DNA of 64,000 bases. It comes from Streptomyces rhizoryzae (GTDB lineage: Bacteria > Actinomycetota > Actinomycetes > Streptomycetales > Streptomycetaceae). Under the pieces are notes generated by a model. The model worked only from the letters and a program-made list of their open reading frames with translations, was not told the DNA's origin and searched no databases. Of this stretch, positions 28,677-37,246 are shown in pieces. The position numbers and the translations under genes were made by a program. Where the stretch lies: the NCBI RefSeq assembly GCF_023155275.1, contig NZ_JALMUV010000039.1, forward strand, positions 1 to 64,000, read 5' to 3'. Each line of letters starts with the position of its first letter. Positions within the stretch are counted from its first letter, which is position 1.

Positions 28677-29633
28677 TCAGCCCGGCAGCTGCGGCAGCAC
28701 CTTGGTGCGGTAGAAGTCGAAGAAGCCCTGCTGGTCCGGGCCGATCTGGTTGATGCAGACGGTGTCGAAGCCGACCGCGGTGTAGGCGTTGATCGCCGCC
28801 AGGTGGGCCTCGGGGTCGTCGCCGCAGGGCACGTGCTCGGCGACGCGCTCCGGCGTGACCAGCGTGACCGCCTGCTCGAAGTGGCGCGGTGTGGGCAGGA
28901 TCTGCGGCAGCTCGCCCGGGAGTTGCTCGTTGGCCCACAGCCGGTGGGCGGTCCGCACGGCCGCCTCGCGATCGGTGGACCAGCACACCTTCAGTCCGCC
29001 CATGGCCGGTTTGGTCCCGCGGCTGCTGCGCCGGAAGCGCTCCACCGCCTCGCCGTCCGGCGCCATGGTCACGAAGCCGTCGCCGATCCGGCCGGCCAGT
29101 TCGGTGGCGGCCGGACCGAATCCCGAGACGTCGATGGGGACCGGTTTCGCGGGGACGGTGTAGAGCCGGGCGTTCTCCACGGTGTAGTGCTTGCCGTGGT
29201 GGCTGACCTCCCGGCCGGTGAAGAGCTGCCGCATGATCTGCACGGCCTCTTCCAGCATCTCCAGGCGGACCGCCGCCTGGGGCCAGCGGTGCCCGAGGAT
29301 GTGCTCGTTGAGCGCTTCACCGCTGCCCACCCCGAGGCGGAAGCGCCCCCCGGTCTGCACCGCGGCGGTGGCGGCCGCCTGGGCCGTGACCGCCGGGTGC
29401 AACCGCACGGTGGGGCAGGTCACGGCGGTTTCCACGGGCAGCGAGGTGGCCTCGGAGAGCGCCCCGATCACCGACCAGACGAACGGGCTCTGGCCCTGCG
29501 CGTCGTTCCACGGGTGGAAGTGGTCGGAGATCCACAGCGAGCTGAAACCGGCCTGTTCGGCCATCCTGGCCTGCTCGACCAGAGCGGCCGGTGCGTGCTC
29601 TTCGCAGGAGAGGAAGTAGCCGTAGTCGGGCAT
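28677..29633 (-). CDS. LLM-class F420-dependent oxidoreductase
   Basis: 318 residues, luciferase-like TIM barrel: MPDYGYFLSCEEH start, FSSLWISDHFHPW, TCPTVRLHPAVTAQAAATAA and FRLGVGSGEALNEH, the pattern of the F420-dependent glucose-6-phosphate dehydrogenase/TIGR03557 group. The enzyme uses deazaflavin F420; the substrate is not given by sequence. GGAGGCCCC precedes ATG 29633. It is divergent from the DUF3040 gene, with two back-to-back palindromes between them. Confidence 0.88.
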   Translation of the reverse strand: MPDYGYFLSCEEHAPAALVEQARMAEQAGFSSLWISDHFHPWNDAQGQSPFVWSVIGALSEATSLPVETAVTCPTVRLHPAVTAQAAATAAVQTGGRFRLGVGSGEALNEHILGHRWPQAAVRLEMLEEAVQIMRQLFTGREVSHHGKHYTVENARLYTVPAKPVPIDVSGFGPAATELAGRIGDGFVTMAPDGEAVERFRRSSRGTKPAMGGLKVCWSTDREAAVRTAHRLWANEQLPGELPQILPTPRHFEQAVTLVTPERVAEHVPCGDDPEAHLAAINAYTAVGFDTVCINQIGPDQQGFFDFYRTKVLPQLPG

Positions 29634-29936
29634 GGGGCCTCCGGGGCGGGGTGGGGGAGGGGCGGCGCGCCGGGTCCGGGCCGGGGCGAACCGGTTGGGG
29701 CCGGTGTGCCGGGGAAGGCGGGGGACGTGGACCGAGCGGGGTGAGTGGGGGAGGTGCCCGGCCTCTTCGCCTTCGACCGTACGAACGTTCGCGGACGTCC
29801 GCACGCGGGGCGCCCGGCCCGCCCGGCACACCGGGCCCGCGCCGGCCCGCGGGTCAGCGATTGCCGGGCGGGCCGCCCGGGACCAGAGTGGAGGGAGGAC
29901 GGGAGGCGTTGGCGCTTTCTCACGGAGGCGACCGCG
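29634..29936. other. Intergenic region between divergent LLM and DUF3040 genes
   Basis: GC-rich, no gene seen. Contains the paired palindromes at 29782-29801 and a GGAGG before ATG 29937. Confidence 0.6.
29782..29801. promoter_or_regulatory. Two abutting 10-bp palindromes
   Basis: CGAACGTTCG and CGGACGTCCG are each perfectly self-complementary and lie end to end, with CGTACG overlapping the left edge. Placement between divergent genes suggests an operator for a dimeric or cooperatively bound regulator. Confidence 0.55.
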
Positions 29937-30275
29937 ATGACTGAGGCACTGTCCCGCCGGGAGCGCTACCTCCTGGCGCAGATCGAGCAGGACCTGCGTG
30001 CGGACGACGCGGAACTGGACCGCCGCCTGACGACGATGCGCTGGAACGCCCCGCCGCCACCGGCACCGCCCACCCCCCACCCCCCACCGCGGCGCGACGG
30101 CTGCCTGGCCGTGCGCGCGCTGGGAGCCGTGGCCCGGGGTGTCCTGATCCCGGCCGCCACGGCCTCCGCGACGGCCCTGGTATCGGCGTGCGCGTCGGTG
30201 TCGGGACTGGCCCTGGCCTGCCTGCTCCGGCTGGTGTGCCGGCGGTCGCGGCTGCGGAGCCCGGACGACCGCTGA
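29937..30275 (+). CDS. DUF3040-domain membrane protein
   Basis: 112 residues. The N-terminal SRRERYLLAQIEQDLRADDAE motif is the DUF3040 signature. A proline stretch follows, then two hydrophobic segments (about 58-80 and 82-100) and a basic tail. Small actinobacterial inner-membrane protein, function unknown. CGGAGG at 29923 sets the start at ATG 29937. Confidence 0.82.
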   Translation: MTEALSRRERYLLAQIEQDLRADDAELDRRLTTMRWNAPPPPAPPTPHPPPRRDGCLAVRALGAVARGVLIPAATASATALVSACASVSGLALACLLRLVCRRSRLRSPDDR

Positions 30276-30452
30276 CACCGCCCGGCACGCGGGCAACGGG
30301 CCACGCACCGCGGGGAACGGGCCGGGCACACCACGGGACACGGGCCGGACGCACCGGCGCCGGGCCTTCCGGCGCCGGAGGAGGCAACGCGGCCCGGACT
30401 GCGAGCACACCGACGCGAGCCGGGACGGCCGGCGGAAAGGGACGTCAACGCC

Positions 30453-31445
30453 ATGGGAATTCTTCCAGCGCCGCCTTCGATCGAGGGGCTGACCGCCGTC
30501 GTCACCGGCGGGTCACGCGGACTCGGCCTGCTGATGGGCCGCGAACTGATGGCCCGCGGCTGCCATGTCGTGCTGCTCGCGCGGGACGACACCGAACTCC
30601 ACCGCGCCGTCGGCCGGCTCACGCCCGCGGAGGGCGGCTCGGTCCGCAGCGCGGTCTGCGACGTGCGGGACAAGAACGCGGTCCAGCGGTGCCTGGACGA
30701 GGTGGTGGCGGAGCGCGGCGGACTGGACATCGTCATCGCCAACGCCGGGATCATCCAGGTGGGACCGGCGGACGCGCTCGGCACCGAGGGTTTCCACGAC
30801 GCGCTCGACGCCATCTTCAACGGCTCCCTCAACACCGCGTTCGCCGCCCTGCCGCACCTGCGGCGCAGCCCGGCGGGCGGCCGGCTCGCGCTGGTCGGTT
30901 CGGTCGGCGGGCTGCTGGCGGTACCGCACCTGCTGCCGTACTCCTGCGCCAAGGCCGCGGTCGCCGCGCTGGCCGAAGGGCTGCACGCCGAGGAGTCACC
31001 GCACGGGGTGTCGGTGACCGGGGTGCACCCGGGCCTGATGCGGACCGGATCGCATCTGCACGCGCGGTTCGGCGGCGACCGGCGCCGCGAGTACGCGTGG
31101 TTCCAGGCACTGGCCGGGGCTCCGGTGCTGTCCATGGACGCCGAACGCGCGGCGCACCGCATCGTGACCGCGGTGCAGCGGCGGCGGGCCCGGATCGTCC
31201 TGACCCCGGCCGCCAAGCTCGGCGCCCTGGCGCACGGGGTGGCGCCGGCCGCCACCACCCGGCTCACCACGGTCGTGGGCCGCCTGCTGCCCAGCGGCGG
31301 CGGGCCCGGCACGTCGGAGGGCGCGGAGATCCAGGGCCAGGACCAGCCGCCGGCACCGCGCCTCCGGGGCATGCTGGGCGTCTTCAACGAGCGGGCCGCC
31401 GACCGCTTCAACCAGCGCGGACGCCCCGACGGCACGCGGCCGTAG
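30453..31445 (+). CDS. Short-chain dehydrogenase/reductase with C-terminal extension
   Basis: 330 residues. NAD(P) site TGGSRGLGL (about 19-27), ANAG near 92, catalytic Ser in LVGSVGG, Tyr and Lys in YSCAKAA (about 168-172). About 90 residues beyond the fold end with QPPAPRLRGMLGVFNERAAD, seen in a subgroup of actinobacterial SDRs. Substrate unknown. Start ATG 30453, with GGAAAGG at 30432. Confidence 0.88.
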   Translation: MGILPAPPSIEGLTAVVTGGSRGLGLLMGRELMARGCHVVLLARDDTELHRAVGRLTPAEGGSVRSAVCDVRDKNAVQRCLDEVVAERGGLDIVIANAGIIQVGPADALGTEGFHDALDAIFNGSLNTAFAALPHLRRSPAGGRLALVGSVGGLLAVPHLLPYSCAKAAVAALAEGLHAEESPHGVSVTGVHPGLMRTGSHLHARFGGDRRREYAWFQALAGAPVLSMDAERAAHRIVTAVQRRRARIVLTPAAKLGALAHGVAPAATTRLTTVVGRLLPSGGGPGTSEGAEIQGQDQPPAPRLRGMLGVFNERAADRFNQRGRPDGTRP

Positions 31446-31499
31446 CGCGTGCCCGGGGCGTCCCGCCGGCTCCGGCGGCCTCCCGCGGGGTCCGCGGGG

Positions 31500-31748
31500 T
31501 CAGTCCTGCGCGGACTTCCCCGGCGGCTTCCGTCCGCCGTCGTGCGGATGCGGCCGGAGCTTCTCCATGGCCTGGCGGGCCTTCCGGCGCGCCAGTTCGG
31601 CGAACTTCAGCGAACCGTGGTCGTGGCCGCGCGAGCCGCGACCGGCGTCGTCCGTACCGCGGTCGGCGTACGGCGGCACCGGCGGGCCGGCTGTCGGCGG
31701 CGGGTTGTTCACCTTCGGAGGTTCGTCCGGAGTGTCGGAACTGGGCAT
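31500..31748 (-). CDS. Small hydrophilic protein, unknown
   Basis: 82 residues: an acidic/proline-rich N-terminal half (MPSSDTPDEPPKVNNPPP) and a basic helical C-terminal half (KFAELARRKARQAMEKLRPH). No known domain; probably partly disordered. GGAGG sits 5 bp before ATG 31748, which supports translation. Confidence 0.55.
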   Translation of the reverse strand: MPSSDTPDEPPKVNNPPPTAGPPVPPYADRGTDDAGRGSRGHDHGSLKFAELARRKARQAMEKLRPHPHDGGRKPPGKSAQD

Positions 31749-32235
31749 CGCAACCTCCTTCCTGCGGGTTCCGCTCCCCCGTTCCCTCCCCTCCACTCCA
31801 CCCGATGCGGCGCCGGCGGGCGACTCGGGCCCGCCAGGCACCGACGGCGGCGCCGCCCGCGCCCGGGGCGGCTGCCAGGCGCCCCGCCGGTCCGGGCCGC
31901 CGCAGCCCGCCACCCGGGCGTTTTCCGAGGTCAGCGCCCGATGCCATGCGAGCTCCGGCGGCCGAACCTATCGTTGAGGGAATGGCCCCGGAGGGCCGAG
32001 CGGGGAGGCCGTGCGCGCCCGCTGAGCGCGCGAAGACGCCTTTCCCCCGGCATCTCGCGACCCCCGCGTGCCGCCCCTCCCGCGCCGCGCGGCGCGCACG
32101 AGGCGTGTGACAACCGCGAGGTGCGGTGTGTGACACCCGCGAGGTGCGGAAAAGCGGTGCGTGGCACAGGAGCGTCGCACGAGGCGGAGGACCGCGCCGC
32201 GCGACGCAGACACGGAAACCGAAGGGGAGATCACC
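31749..32235. other. Intergenic region upstream of the alcohol dehydrogenase
   Basis: No gene recognised. It holds a 23-bp tandem repeat (32105-32149) and a GCGCCGCGCGGCGC palindrome near 32086-32099. The divergent promoters of the 31748 and 32236 genes must lie here. Confidence 0.55.
32105..32149. repeat. Two 22/23-bp direct repeats upstream of the alcohol dehydrogenase
   Basis: GTGTGACA, one or two variable bases, then CCGCGAGGTGCGG occurs at 32105-32126 and 32128-32149 with a 23-bp period. It ends 86 bp before the GTG start, a good place for an activator or repressor bound on one helix face. Confidence 0.65.
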
Positions 32236-33420
32236 GTGCGGGCACTGACCTGGCAGGGCAAACGGGACGTCCGCGTCAGCACCGTTCCCGATCCCACCAT
32301 CAAGGAGCCGACCGACGTCCTGGTCAAAGTCACCTCCACCGGCATCTGCGGCTCCGACCTGCACCTGTACGAGGTGCTGGCGCCGTTCATGGAACCCGGC
32401 GACATCCTGGGCCACGAACCGATGGGCATCGTCGAGGAAACCGGCCCCGAGGTCACGGCCCTGTCGGCCGGCGACCGCGTGGTGGTGCCGTTCAACGTCT
32501 CCTGCGGCTCGTGCTGGATGTGCGACCGCGGACTGCACTCCCAGTGCGAGACCACCCAGGTCAAGGAGCACGGCACCGGCGGCGCGCTGTTCGGCTACAC
32601 CAAGCTCTACGGCCAGGTCCCCGGCGGCCAGGCCGAGTACCTGCGGGTCCCGTTCGGCAACACGCTGCCGGTCAAGGTGCCGCACGGGCCGCCGGACGAA
32701 CGCTTCGTCTACCTCTCCGACGTCCTGCCCACCGCCTGGCAGGCGGTGGAGTACGCCAAGGTCCCCGAGCACCGCAACGTCGTCGTCCTCGGGCTCGGCC
32801 CCATCGGCGACATGGCCGCCCGGGTCGCCCTGCACCGCGGCGCGGAGCAGGTCATCGGCGTGGACCTGGTGCCCGAACGCCTGGCCCGGGCCCGGGCGCG
32901 CGGGGTGCACACCCTGGACCTGAAGGAGCTGGGGGACGGCCTGGGCGACGAGATCCGCCGGCTGACCGGCGGCCGCGGGGCCGACGCGGTCATCGAGGCG
33001 GTGGGCATGGAGGCGCACGGCGCGCCCCTCATCAGGGCCGCCCAGCAGGCCGTCGGCATGCTGCCGGACGCGGTCGCGGAGAAGCTGATGACCAGGATCG
33101 GGATGGACCGCATGGCGGCGCTCCAGACCGCGATCGACGTGGTGCGCCGGGGCGGCACGATCTCCGTCGTCGGCGTCTACGGCGGCGCGATGGACCCGAT
33201 GCCGCTGCTCACCCTGTTCGACAAGCAGATCGAGCTGCGGATGGGCCAGGCCAACGTCCGGCGCTGGGTGGACGACATCCTCCCGCTGCTCACCGACGAG
33301 GACCCGCTCGGCGTCGAGGGCTTCGCCACCCACCAACTCCCGCTGGAGGACGGGCCGGAGGCGTACCGGACGTTCCAGGCGAAGGAGGACGGCATGGTCA
33401 AGACGCTGCTGCGGCCGTAG
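32236..33420 (+). CDS. Zinc-dependent alcohol dehydrogenase (MDR family)
   Basis: 394 residues. Catalytic zinc ligands Cys38 (GICGSD), His60 and Glu61 (GHEPMG); structural zinc Cys90, 93, 96 and 104 (SCGSCWMCDRGLHSQC); Rossmann motif GLGPIG near 195. Substrate class is like formaldehyde/threonine/glutathione-independent dehydrogenases with the long insertion near 265-290. Oxidises an alcohol with NAD(P) in the cytoplasm. GTG 32236 is preferred to upstream in-frame codons because GGGGAG lies 6 bp before it. The pyrophosphatase follows 60 bp later on the same strand. Confidence 0.9.
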   Translation: MRALTWQGKRDVRVSTVPDPTIKEPTDVLVKVTSTGICGSDLHLYEVLAPFMEPGDILGHEPMGIVEETGPEVTALSAGDRVVVPFNVSCGSCWMCDRGLHSQCETTQVKEHGTGGALFGYTKLYGQVPGGQAEYLRVPFGNTLPVKVPHGPPDERFVYLSDVLPTAWQAVEYAKVPEHRNVVVLGLGPIGDMAARVALHRGAEQVIGVDLVPERLARARARGVHTLDLKELGDGLGDEIRRLTGGRGADAVIEAVGMEAHGAPLIRAAQQAVGMLPDAVAEKLMTRIGMDRMAALQTAIDVVRRGGTISVVGVYGGAMDPMPLLTLFDKQIELRMGQANVRRWVDDILPLLTDEDPLGVEGFATHQLPLEDGPEAYRTFQAKEDGMVKTLLRP

Positions 33421-33480
33421 CCCCGGCCGGGCAGGCGGTCGCCGCCAACCGCGGCCGCCGCGGTCGCCGAGGAGGTAGTG

Positions 33481-33975
33481 GTGGAATTCGACGTGACTGT
33501 GGAGATCCCCCAAGGGTCGCGGAACAAGTACGAGATGGACCACACGCTGGAGCGGATCCGGCTCGACCGCTTGCTGTTCACCTCCACCAAGTACCCGGCC
33601 GACTACGGCTACATCGAGCACACCCTCGGCCGGGACGGCGACCCGCTGGACGCCCTGGTGCTGGTCGGTGAGCCGACCTTCCCGGGGTGCGTGATCCTCT
33701 GCCGGGCGGTCGGGATGTTCGTGATGCGCGACGAGCAGGGGCCGGACGAGAAGATCCTGTGCGTGCCGGCGCACGATCCGCGCTACGGCGGGCTCCAGGA
33801 CATCGGCGACGTACCGGAGTTCGACCGCCTGGAGATCACCCACTTCTTCGAGGTCTACAAGGACCTGGAACCCGGCAAGTCGGTGGAGGGCTCGCACTGG
33901 GAAGGCCGCGACCAGGCATACGCCGAGATCGGGGAGGCCCGGCGGCGGGCCGCGCAGACCGACGGGCCGGGGTGA
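33481..33975 (+). CDS. ppa: Inorganic pyrophosphatase (family I)
   Basis: 164 residues, the full family length. VEIPQGSRNKYEMD, YPADYGYIEHTLGRDGDPLDALVL (signature with metal-binding Asp residues) and VPAHDPRYGG are all present. Hydrolyses PPi to two phosphates with Mg2+, pulling biosynthetic reactions forward. GGAGG ends at 33475, so the second of the two tandem GTG codons (33481) has the better spacing. It may be a second copy if the housekeeping gene lies elsewhere. Confidence 0.94.
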   Translation: MEFDVTVEIPQGSRNKYEMDHTLERIRLDRLLFTSTKYPADYGYIEHTLGRDGDPLDALVLVGEPTFPGCVILCRAVGMFVMRDEQGPDEKILCVPAHDPRYGGLQDIGDVPEFDRLEITHFFEVYKDLEPGKSVEGSHWEGRDQAYAEIGEARRRAAQTDGPG

Positions 33976-33976
33976 G

Positions 33977-34039
33977 CCCCGCACGGCACCCGGCCCCGCA
34001 CGGCACCCGGCCCCGCACGGCACCCGGCCCCGCACGGCA
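33977..34039. repeat. 17-bp tandem repeat, 3.7 copies
   Basis: CCCCGCACGGCACCCGG repeats at 33977, 33994, 34011 and partly 34028, filling most of the gap between the convergent pyrophosphatase and acylphosphatase genes. It could slow transcription from both sides; likely length-variable. Confidence 0.88.
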
Positions 34040-34053
34040 GCGGGGCGGCCGGG

Positions 34054-34335
34054 TCAGCCGCGCGGGGTGGGCAGCACCTCGAAGCCGGCCAGGCGCTCCG
34101 GGGCCTCGTCGCGCACGTCGACGGTGTCCACCTGCGCGGCCGGTGGCCCCTGGCGCGCCCAGTCGACCATTCCGGCCACCTCGGCCTCGGCGCCTTCGAA
34201 GACCGCCTCGACCTCCCCGCCGGGGAGGTTGCGCACCCAGCCCGCGACCCCGCGCGCCAGGGCGTTCTCGCGGCAGGTGTCGCGGAAGAAGACTCCCTGC
34301 ACCCGCCCGGACACGATGATGTGCTTCCGCAGCAT
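34054..34335 (-). CDS. acyP: Acylphosphatase
   Basis: 93 residues, standard length. Motif VSGRVQGVFFRDTC with catalytic Arg18, and GWVRNLPGGEVEAVFEG with catalytic Asn36. Hydrolyses carboxyl-phosphate bonds such as acetyl phosphate or 1,3-bisphosphoglycerate. Start ATG 34335. Convergent with ppa. Confidence 0.93.
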   Translation of the reverse strand: MLRKHIIVSGRVQGVFFRDTCRENALARGVAGWVRNLPGGEVEAVFEGAEAEVAGMVDWARQGPPAAQVDTVDVRDEAPERLAGFEVLPTPRG

Positions 34336-34460
34336 GGGACAGGACTGTAGAGGACCGGACGGCCCCGGCGCGGCAACGGACGCCGCGACGGGCGTGGTGG
34401 GCCCGGCGGACGGCGGTGTCCGGGCCGGGGCGGACACCTTCCGCGCGACGGCGCCCGGGA

Positions 34461-35726
34461 CTACTCCGGTGGGAGCCGGAGGGCGTCCAGGCGGTGTTCC
34501 GGGGCAGCCCCCAGCCGCGCGCGCAGCTTCGCCACCCACGGGTACTTCTCCCGCTGCTCCCGTGACTGGCGGTTCAGCTCCTCCACCAGCCGTTCGGAGC
34601 GCTTCGCCACGTCCAGCTCGTCCAGGATCCGGTCGATCTCGGCCAGCAGCGCACCGTGCAGCTGCCACTGGCGCGGGTGCTCCCGCACGCCGTCCAGCAG
34701 CAGGTGCGCCACCACCTCACGGCTGGCGCGGCTCGCGGCCAGCTCTTGGACGAGCCGGTCCTCCGCCTCCTCCGCACTGGCACTGACCTGCGTGGTGATC
34801 AGCACCGCGAAGCTCTCCACGGCGCGCGCCATATGGCCGAACAACTCCCGCAGCGCACCGGCGATGTCCCCCCGGAACAGCGGTTCGCCGGTCCTGGCCT
34901 TGGCGAGATCGGTCAGCGTGCGGCACGCCGTGCGCAGCACCACCGCGGAGATCTCCAGCGTGTCGAGACCGGTGCGCAGCACCACCCGCGACAGCAGGCC
35001 CTCCTTGACGCGGGGGTTCATCCGCAGACTGTCCTCGGCCTGCCGCAGCGCCGCGTCCACCTGCACCACGTCGTGGTCCAGCTGCCGCGCCTCGTGCAGC
35101 CGGGCCGCCGCCTCGGCCACCGGGACCTGGCCGAGCACCTGGTCGCCGAGGCGCAGCAGCAGGTCCCGCATCCGCCCCGCCAGGTGCTCGATGGACTCAC
35201 TGGCCGGCTGCACCCACACCGGCGGCACGAACAGCACGTTGAACAGCAGCCCGACGACCGCGCCGATCAGCGTCTCCAGCACCCGGTCCCAGGCGGTCGC
35301 CGCCACCCGGGTCGTGGTCACGCCCAGCACCAGCATCGCGCTGATCGCCACCTCCGGAACGAACTCCCCGGCCCGGACGAACCGGCCGATGACCAGCGAA
35401 GCCAGGATGATCAGGCCCAGGCTCCACCAGGTCAGTCCCACCAGCGAGCTGAAGCCGATGGCGATGACCACGCCGACCACCACCGAGTTCACCCGGCGCA
35501 CCCCGGTGGTGAGCGTGGTGTAGAGGGTGACCTGGACGACGAGCAGTGCGGTCAGGGGAGCGGTCAGCGGGGCCGGCTCGCTGCTCAGCAGCAGCGCGAC
35601 CACGTACGCGAGGACGGCGGCGACCGTCGAGCGCAGGGTCTGGGCCACCACGGGCTCGCTGTGCCGCCGGACGAGGTCCAGCAGGGGATCGGTTACGTCA
35701 CGCACTCCTCGTCCCTTTCCCGCCAT
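34461..35726 (-). CDS. FUSC/aromatic-acid-exporter-like membrane protein
   Basis: 421 residues. The N-terminal ~165 residues contain five or six membrane helices (AYVVALLLSS, VVVGVVIAIGFSSLVGL, LGLIILASLVIGRFV, ETLIGAVVGLLFNVLFVP), matching the FUSC/ArAE half-domain. The C-terminal ~250 residues are helical and charged, probably cytosolic. Likely exports small organic acids or affects envelope stress. The start is uncertain: ATG 35726 has a weak site, and GTG 35705 has AGGAG but only 3 bp away. Confidence 0.82.
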   Translation of the reverse strand: MAGKGRGVRDVTDPLLDLVRRHSEPVVAQTLRSTVAAVLAYVVALLLSSEPAPLTAPLTALLVVQVTLYTTLTTGVRRVNSVVVGVVIAIGFSSLVGLTWWSLGLIILASLVIGRFVRAGEFVPEVAISAMLVLGVTTTRVAATAWDRVLETLIGAVVGLLFNVLFVPPVWVQPASESIEHLAGRMRDLLLRLGDQVLGQVPVAEAAARLHEARQLDHDVVQVDAALRQAEDSLRMNPRVKEGLLSRVVLRTGLDTLEISAVVLRTACRTLTDLAKARTGEPLFRGDIAGALRELFGHMARAVESFAVLITTQVSASAEEAEDRLVQELAASRASREVVAHLLLDGVREHPRQWQLHGALLAEIDRILDELDVAKRSERLVEELNRQSREQREKYPWVAKLRARLGAAPEHRLDALRLPPE

Positions 35727-35846
35727 CCGCACCGGCAACAACCATCCGCCCACCGATATCCGAAATATCCCCTGACCCTGCCGCGACGCGCCCCAACGGC
35801 CCGAGCGCCTCCAGGGAAAGCCTTACACTCCCTGTATTCCGCAAAA

Positions 35847-35873
35847 TTCCCTATTGGCTCGCAAGGTAGGGAA
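35847..35873. promoter_or_regulatory. Perfect 7-bp inverted repeat before the HTH gene
   Basis: TTCCCTA and TAGGGAA separated by 13 bp, ending 15 bp before ATG 35889, in an AT-richer patch that likely holds the promoter. Probable autoregulatory operator. Confidence 0.55.
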
Positions 35874-35888
35874 GGTTAAGGTATCTTC

Positions 35889-36326
35889 ATGAGTGATCGA
35901 GAACGTTTCTATTCCGTGGAACAGGTGGCTGAGCGGCTGGGGCTGCATGTGCGGACCGTGCGGAACTACGTACGGGACGGCCGGCTGCCGGCCGTGCGCA
36001 TCGGCAAGCAGTACCGGATCGCCCGCGAGGACCTGGAGACCTTCACCGGGCGTCCGATGAGCGCCCCGGAGGAGGGCGCGGAGCGGCCGGCGCGGCACAC
36101 CGAGGCGTCCAGCATCGTGGAGGTCGAGGGCGTCGACGCCAGGACGGCCGACCGCCTGTCCACCCTGCTGACGTCGGCGGCCGCCGCCCGCGGATTCGGC
36201 GAGCGGCCCCTGCGGGTCCAGACGGTCTACGACCCGGACCGGGCACGGATGAAGGTCATCGTTCTCGGCGGCCTGGCCGACACGGCCAGGCTGTTCGACT
36301 ACATCGAGGGGGTACTCGCGTCATGA
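35889..36326 (+). CDS. Excisionase-type helix-turn-helix DNA-binding protein
   Basis: 145 residues. The N-terminal MerR-like winged helix, about 8-57 (YSVEQVAERLGLHVRTVRNY, RLPAVRIGKQYRIAREDLE), is the excisionase/HTH_17 class. The C-terminal ~70 residues (DRLSTLLTSAAAA, LRVQTVYDPDRARMKVIVLGG) form a separate alpha/beta domain, perhaps ligand-binding. Its stop overlaps the start of the next gene (ATGA at 36323), so the two are translationally coupled. It likely regulates this small operon via the inverted repeat at 35847. Confidence 0.85.
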   Translation: MSDRERFYSVEQVAERLGLHVRTVRNYVRDGRLPAVRIGKQYRIAREDLETFTGRPMSAPEEGAERPARHTEASSIVEVEGVDARTADRLSTLLTSAAAARGFGERPLRVQTVYDPDRARMKVIVLGGLADTARLFDYIEGVLAS

Positions 36327-37246
36327 ACGCGGACACAGGGGCGCGAAGCGGCACCGACCCGGCTGCCGGGACGGGTGGGATCTACAAGACACGGGCCGGC
36401 GCGGAGGAGATCCTGCGGCGCTACCGGAAGGCGCTGGCGGACTGGCCGGTGCCCGCCGAACACGTCCGGGTGCCGACCGGGGAAGGGGAGACCTTCGTGG
36501 TCGTCTCCGGACCACCGGACGCGCCCCCGCTGGTGCTGCTGCACGGCTCGGGCGCCAACGCCACCACGTGGCAGGGCGATATCGCCGCCTGGTCACGGCA
36601 CTTCCGCACCTACGCCGTCGATCTCGTCGGCGAACCGGGCCACAGCGCCCCGTCCCGTCCGGTCCTGGCCTCCGAGGCCCCCGCGCAGTGGCTGGACGAG
36701 GTGCTGGCGGGCCTCGGCATCACCCGCACCGCACTGGTCGGGATCTCGCTCGGCGGATGGTGCGCGCTGGACTACGCGCTCCGGCGGCCGGAGCGGGTGA
36801 CCCGCCTGGCCCTGCTCTGCCCGGGCGGGGTGGGCCGGCAGAAGGTGGCCTGGCTGTTCAAGGCACTGCTGCTGCGTGCCCTCGGGCGGCGGGGCGCGGG
36901 CCGGTCGGTGCGGACCGTCATGGGCCCCGAAGCGGCGGAACTGGAACCGGTCCTGGAGACCGTCGCGCTGACCTTCGCCCACTTCCGGCCGCGTACGGAA
37001 CGGCTGCCGGTGTTCCCCGACGAGGCGCTGCGCCGCCTGGCCGCGCCGCTGCTGGTGATCGCCGGGGGCCGTGACGCGCTGTTCGACTCCGCGGGGACGG
37101 CCCGCCGGGTGCGGGAGTGCGTACCCGGCGCGACCGTGCGGCTGCTGCCCGAGGCCGGGCACGCCCTCCTCGGGCAGACCGGGCCGGTGTTGGAGTTCCT
37201 CCGGGAGCAGGGGGCGGACGGAAAGGCCAACGCCCTTACGGAGTAG
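36323..37246 (+). CDS. Alpha/beta hydrolase
   Basis: 307 residues: LLHGSGANATTWQGDIAAW oxyanion loop, DLVGEPGHSAP, nucleophile Ser in GISLGG (about 144), acid in IAGGRDALFD (about 253), His in PEAGHALL (about 280). A complete catalytic triad of the carboxylesterase/hydrolase type. Coupled to the upstream DNA-binding protein by a 4-bp overlap. Substrate unknown. Confidence 0.88.
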   Translation: MNADTGARSGTDPAAGTGGIYKTRAGAEEILRRYRKALADWPVPAEHVRVPTGEGETFVVVSGPPDAPPLVLLHGSGANATTWQGDIAAWSRHFRTYAVDLVGEPGHSAPSRPVLASEAPAQWLDEVLAGLGITRTALVGISLGGWCALDYALRRPERVTRLALLCPGGVGRQKVAWLFKALLLRALGRRGAGRSVRTVMGPEAAELEPVLETVALTFAHFRPRTERLPVFPDEALRRLAAPLLVIAGGRDALFDSAGTARRVRECVPGATVRLLPEAGHALLGQTGPVLEFLREQGADGKANALTE

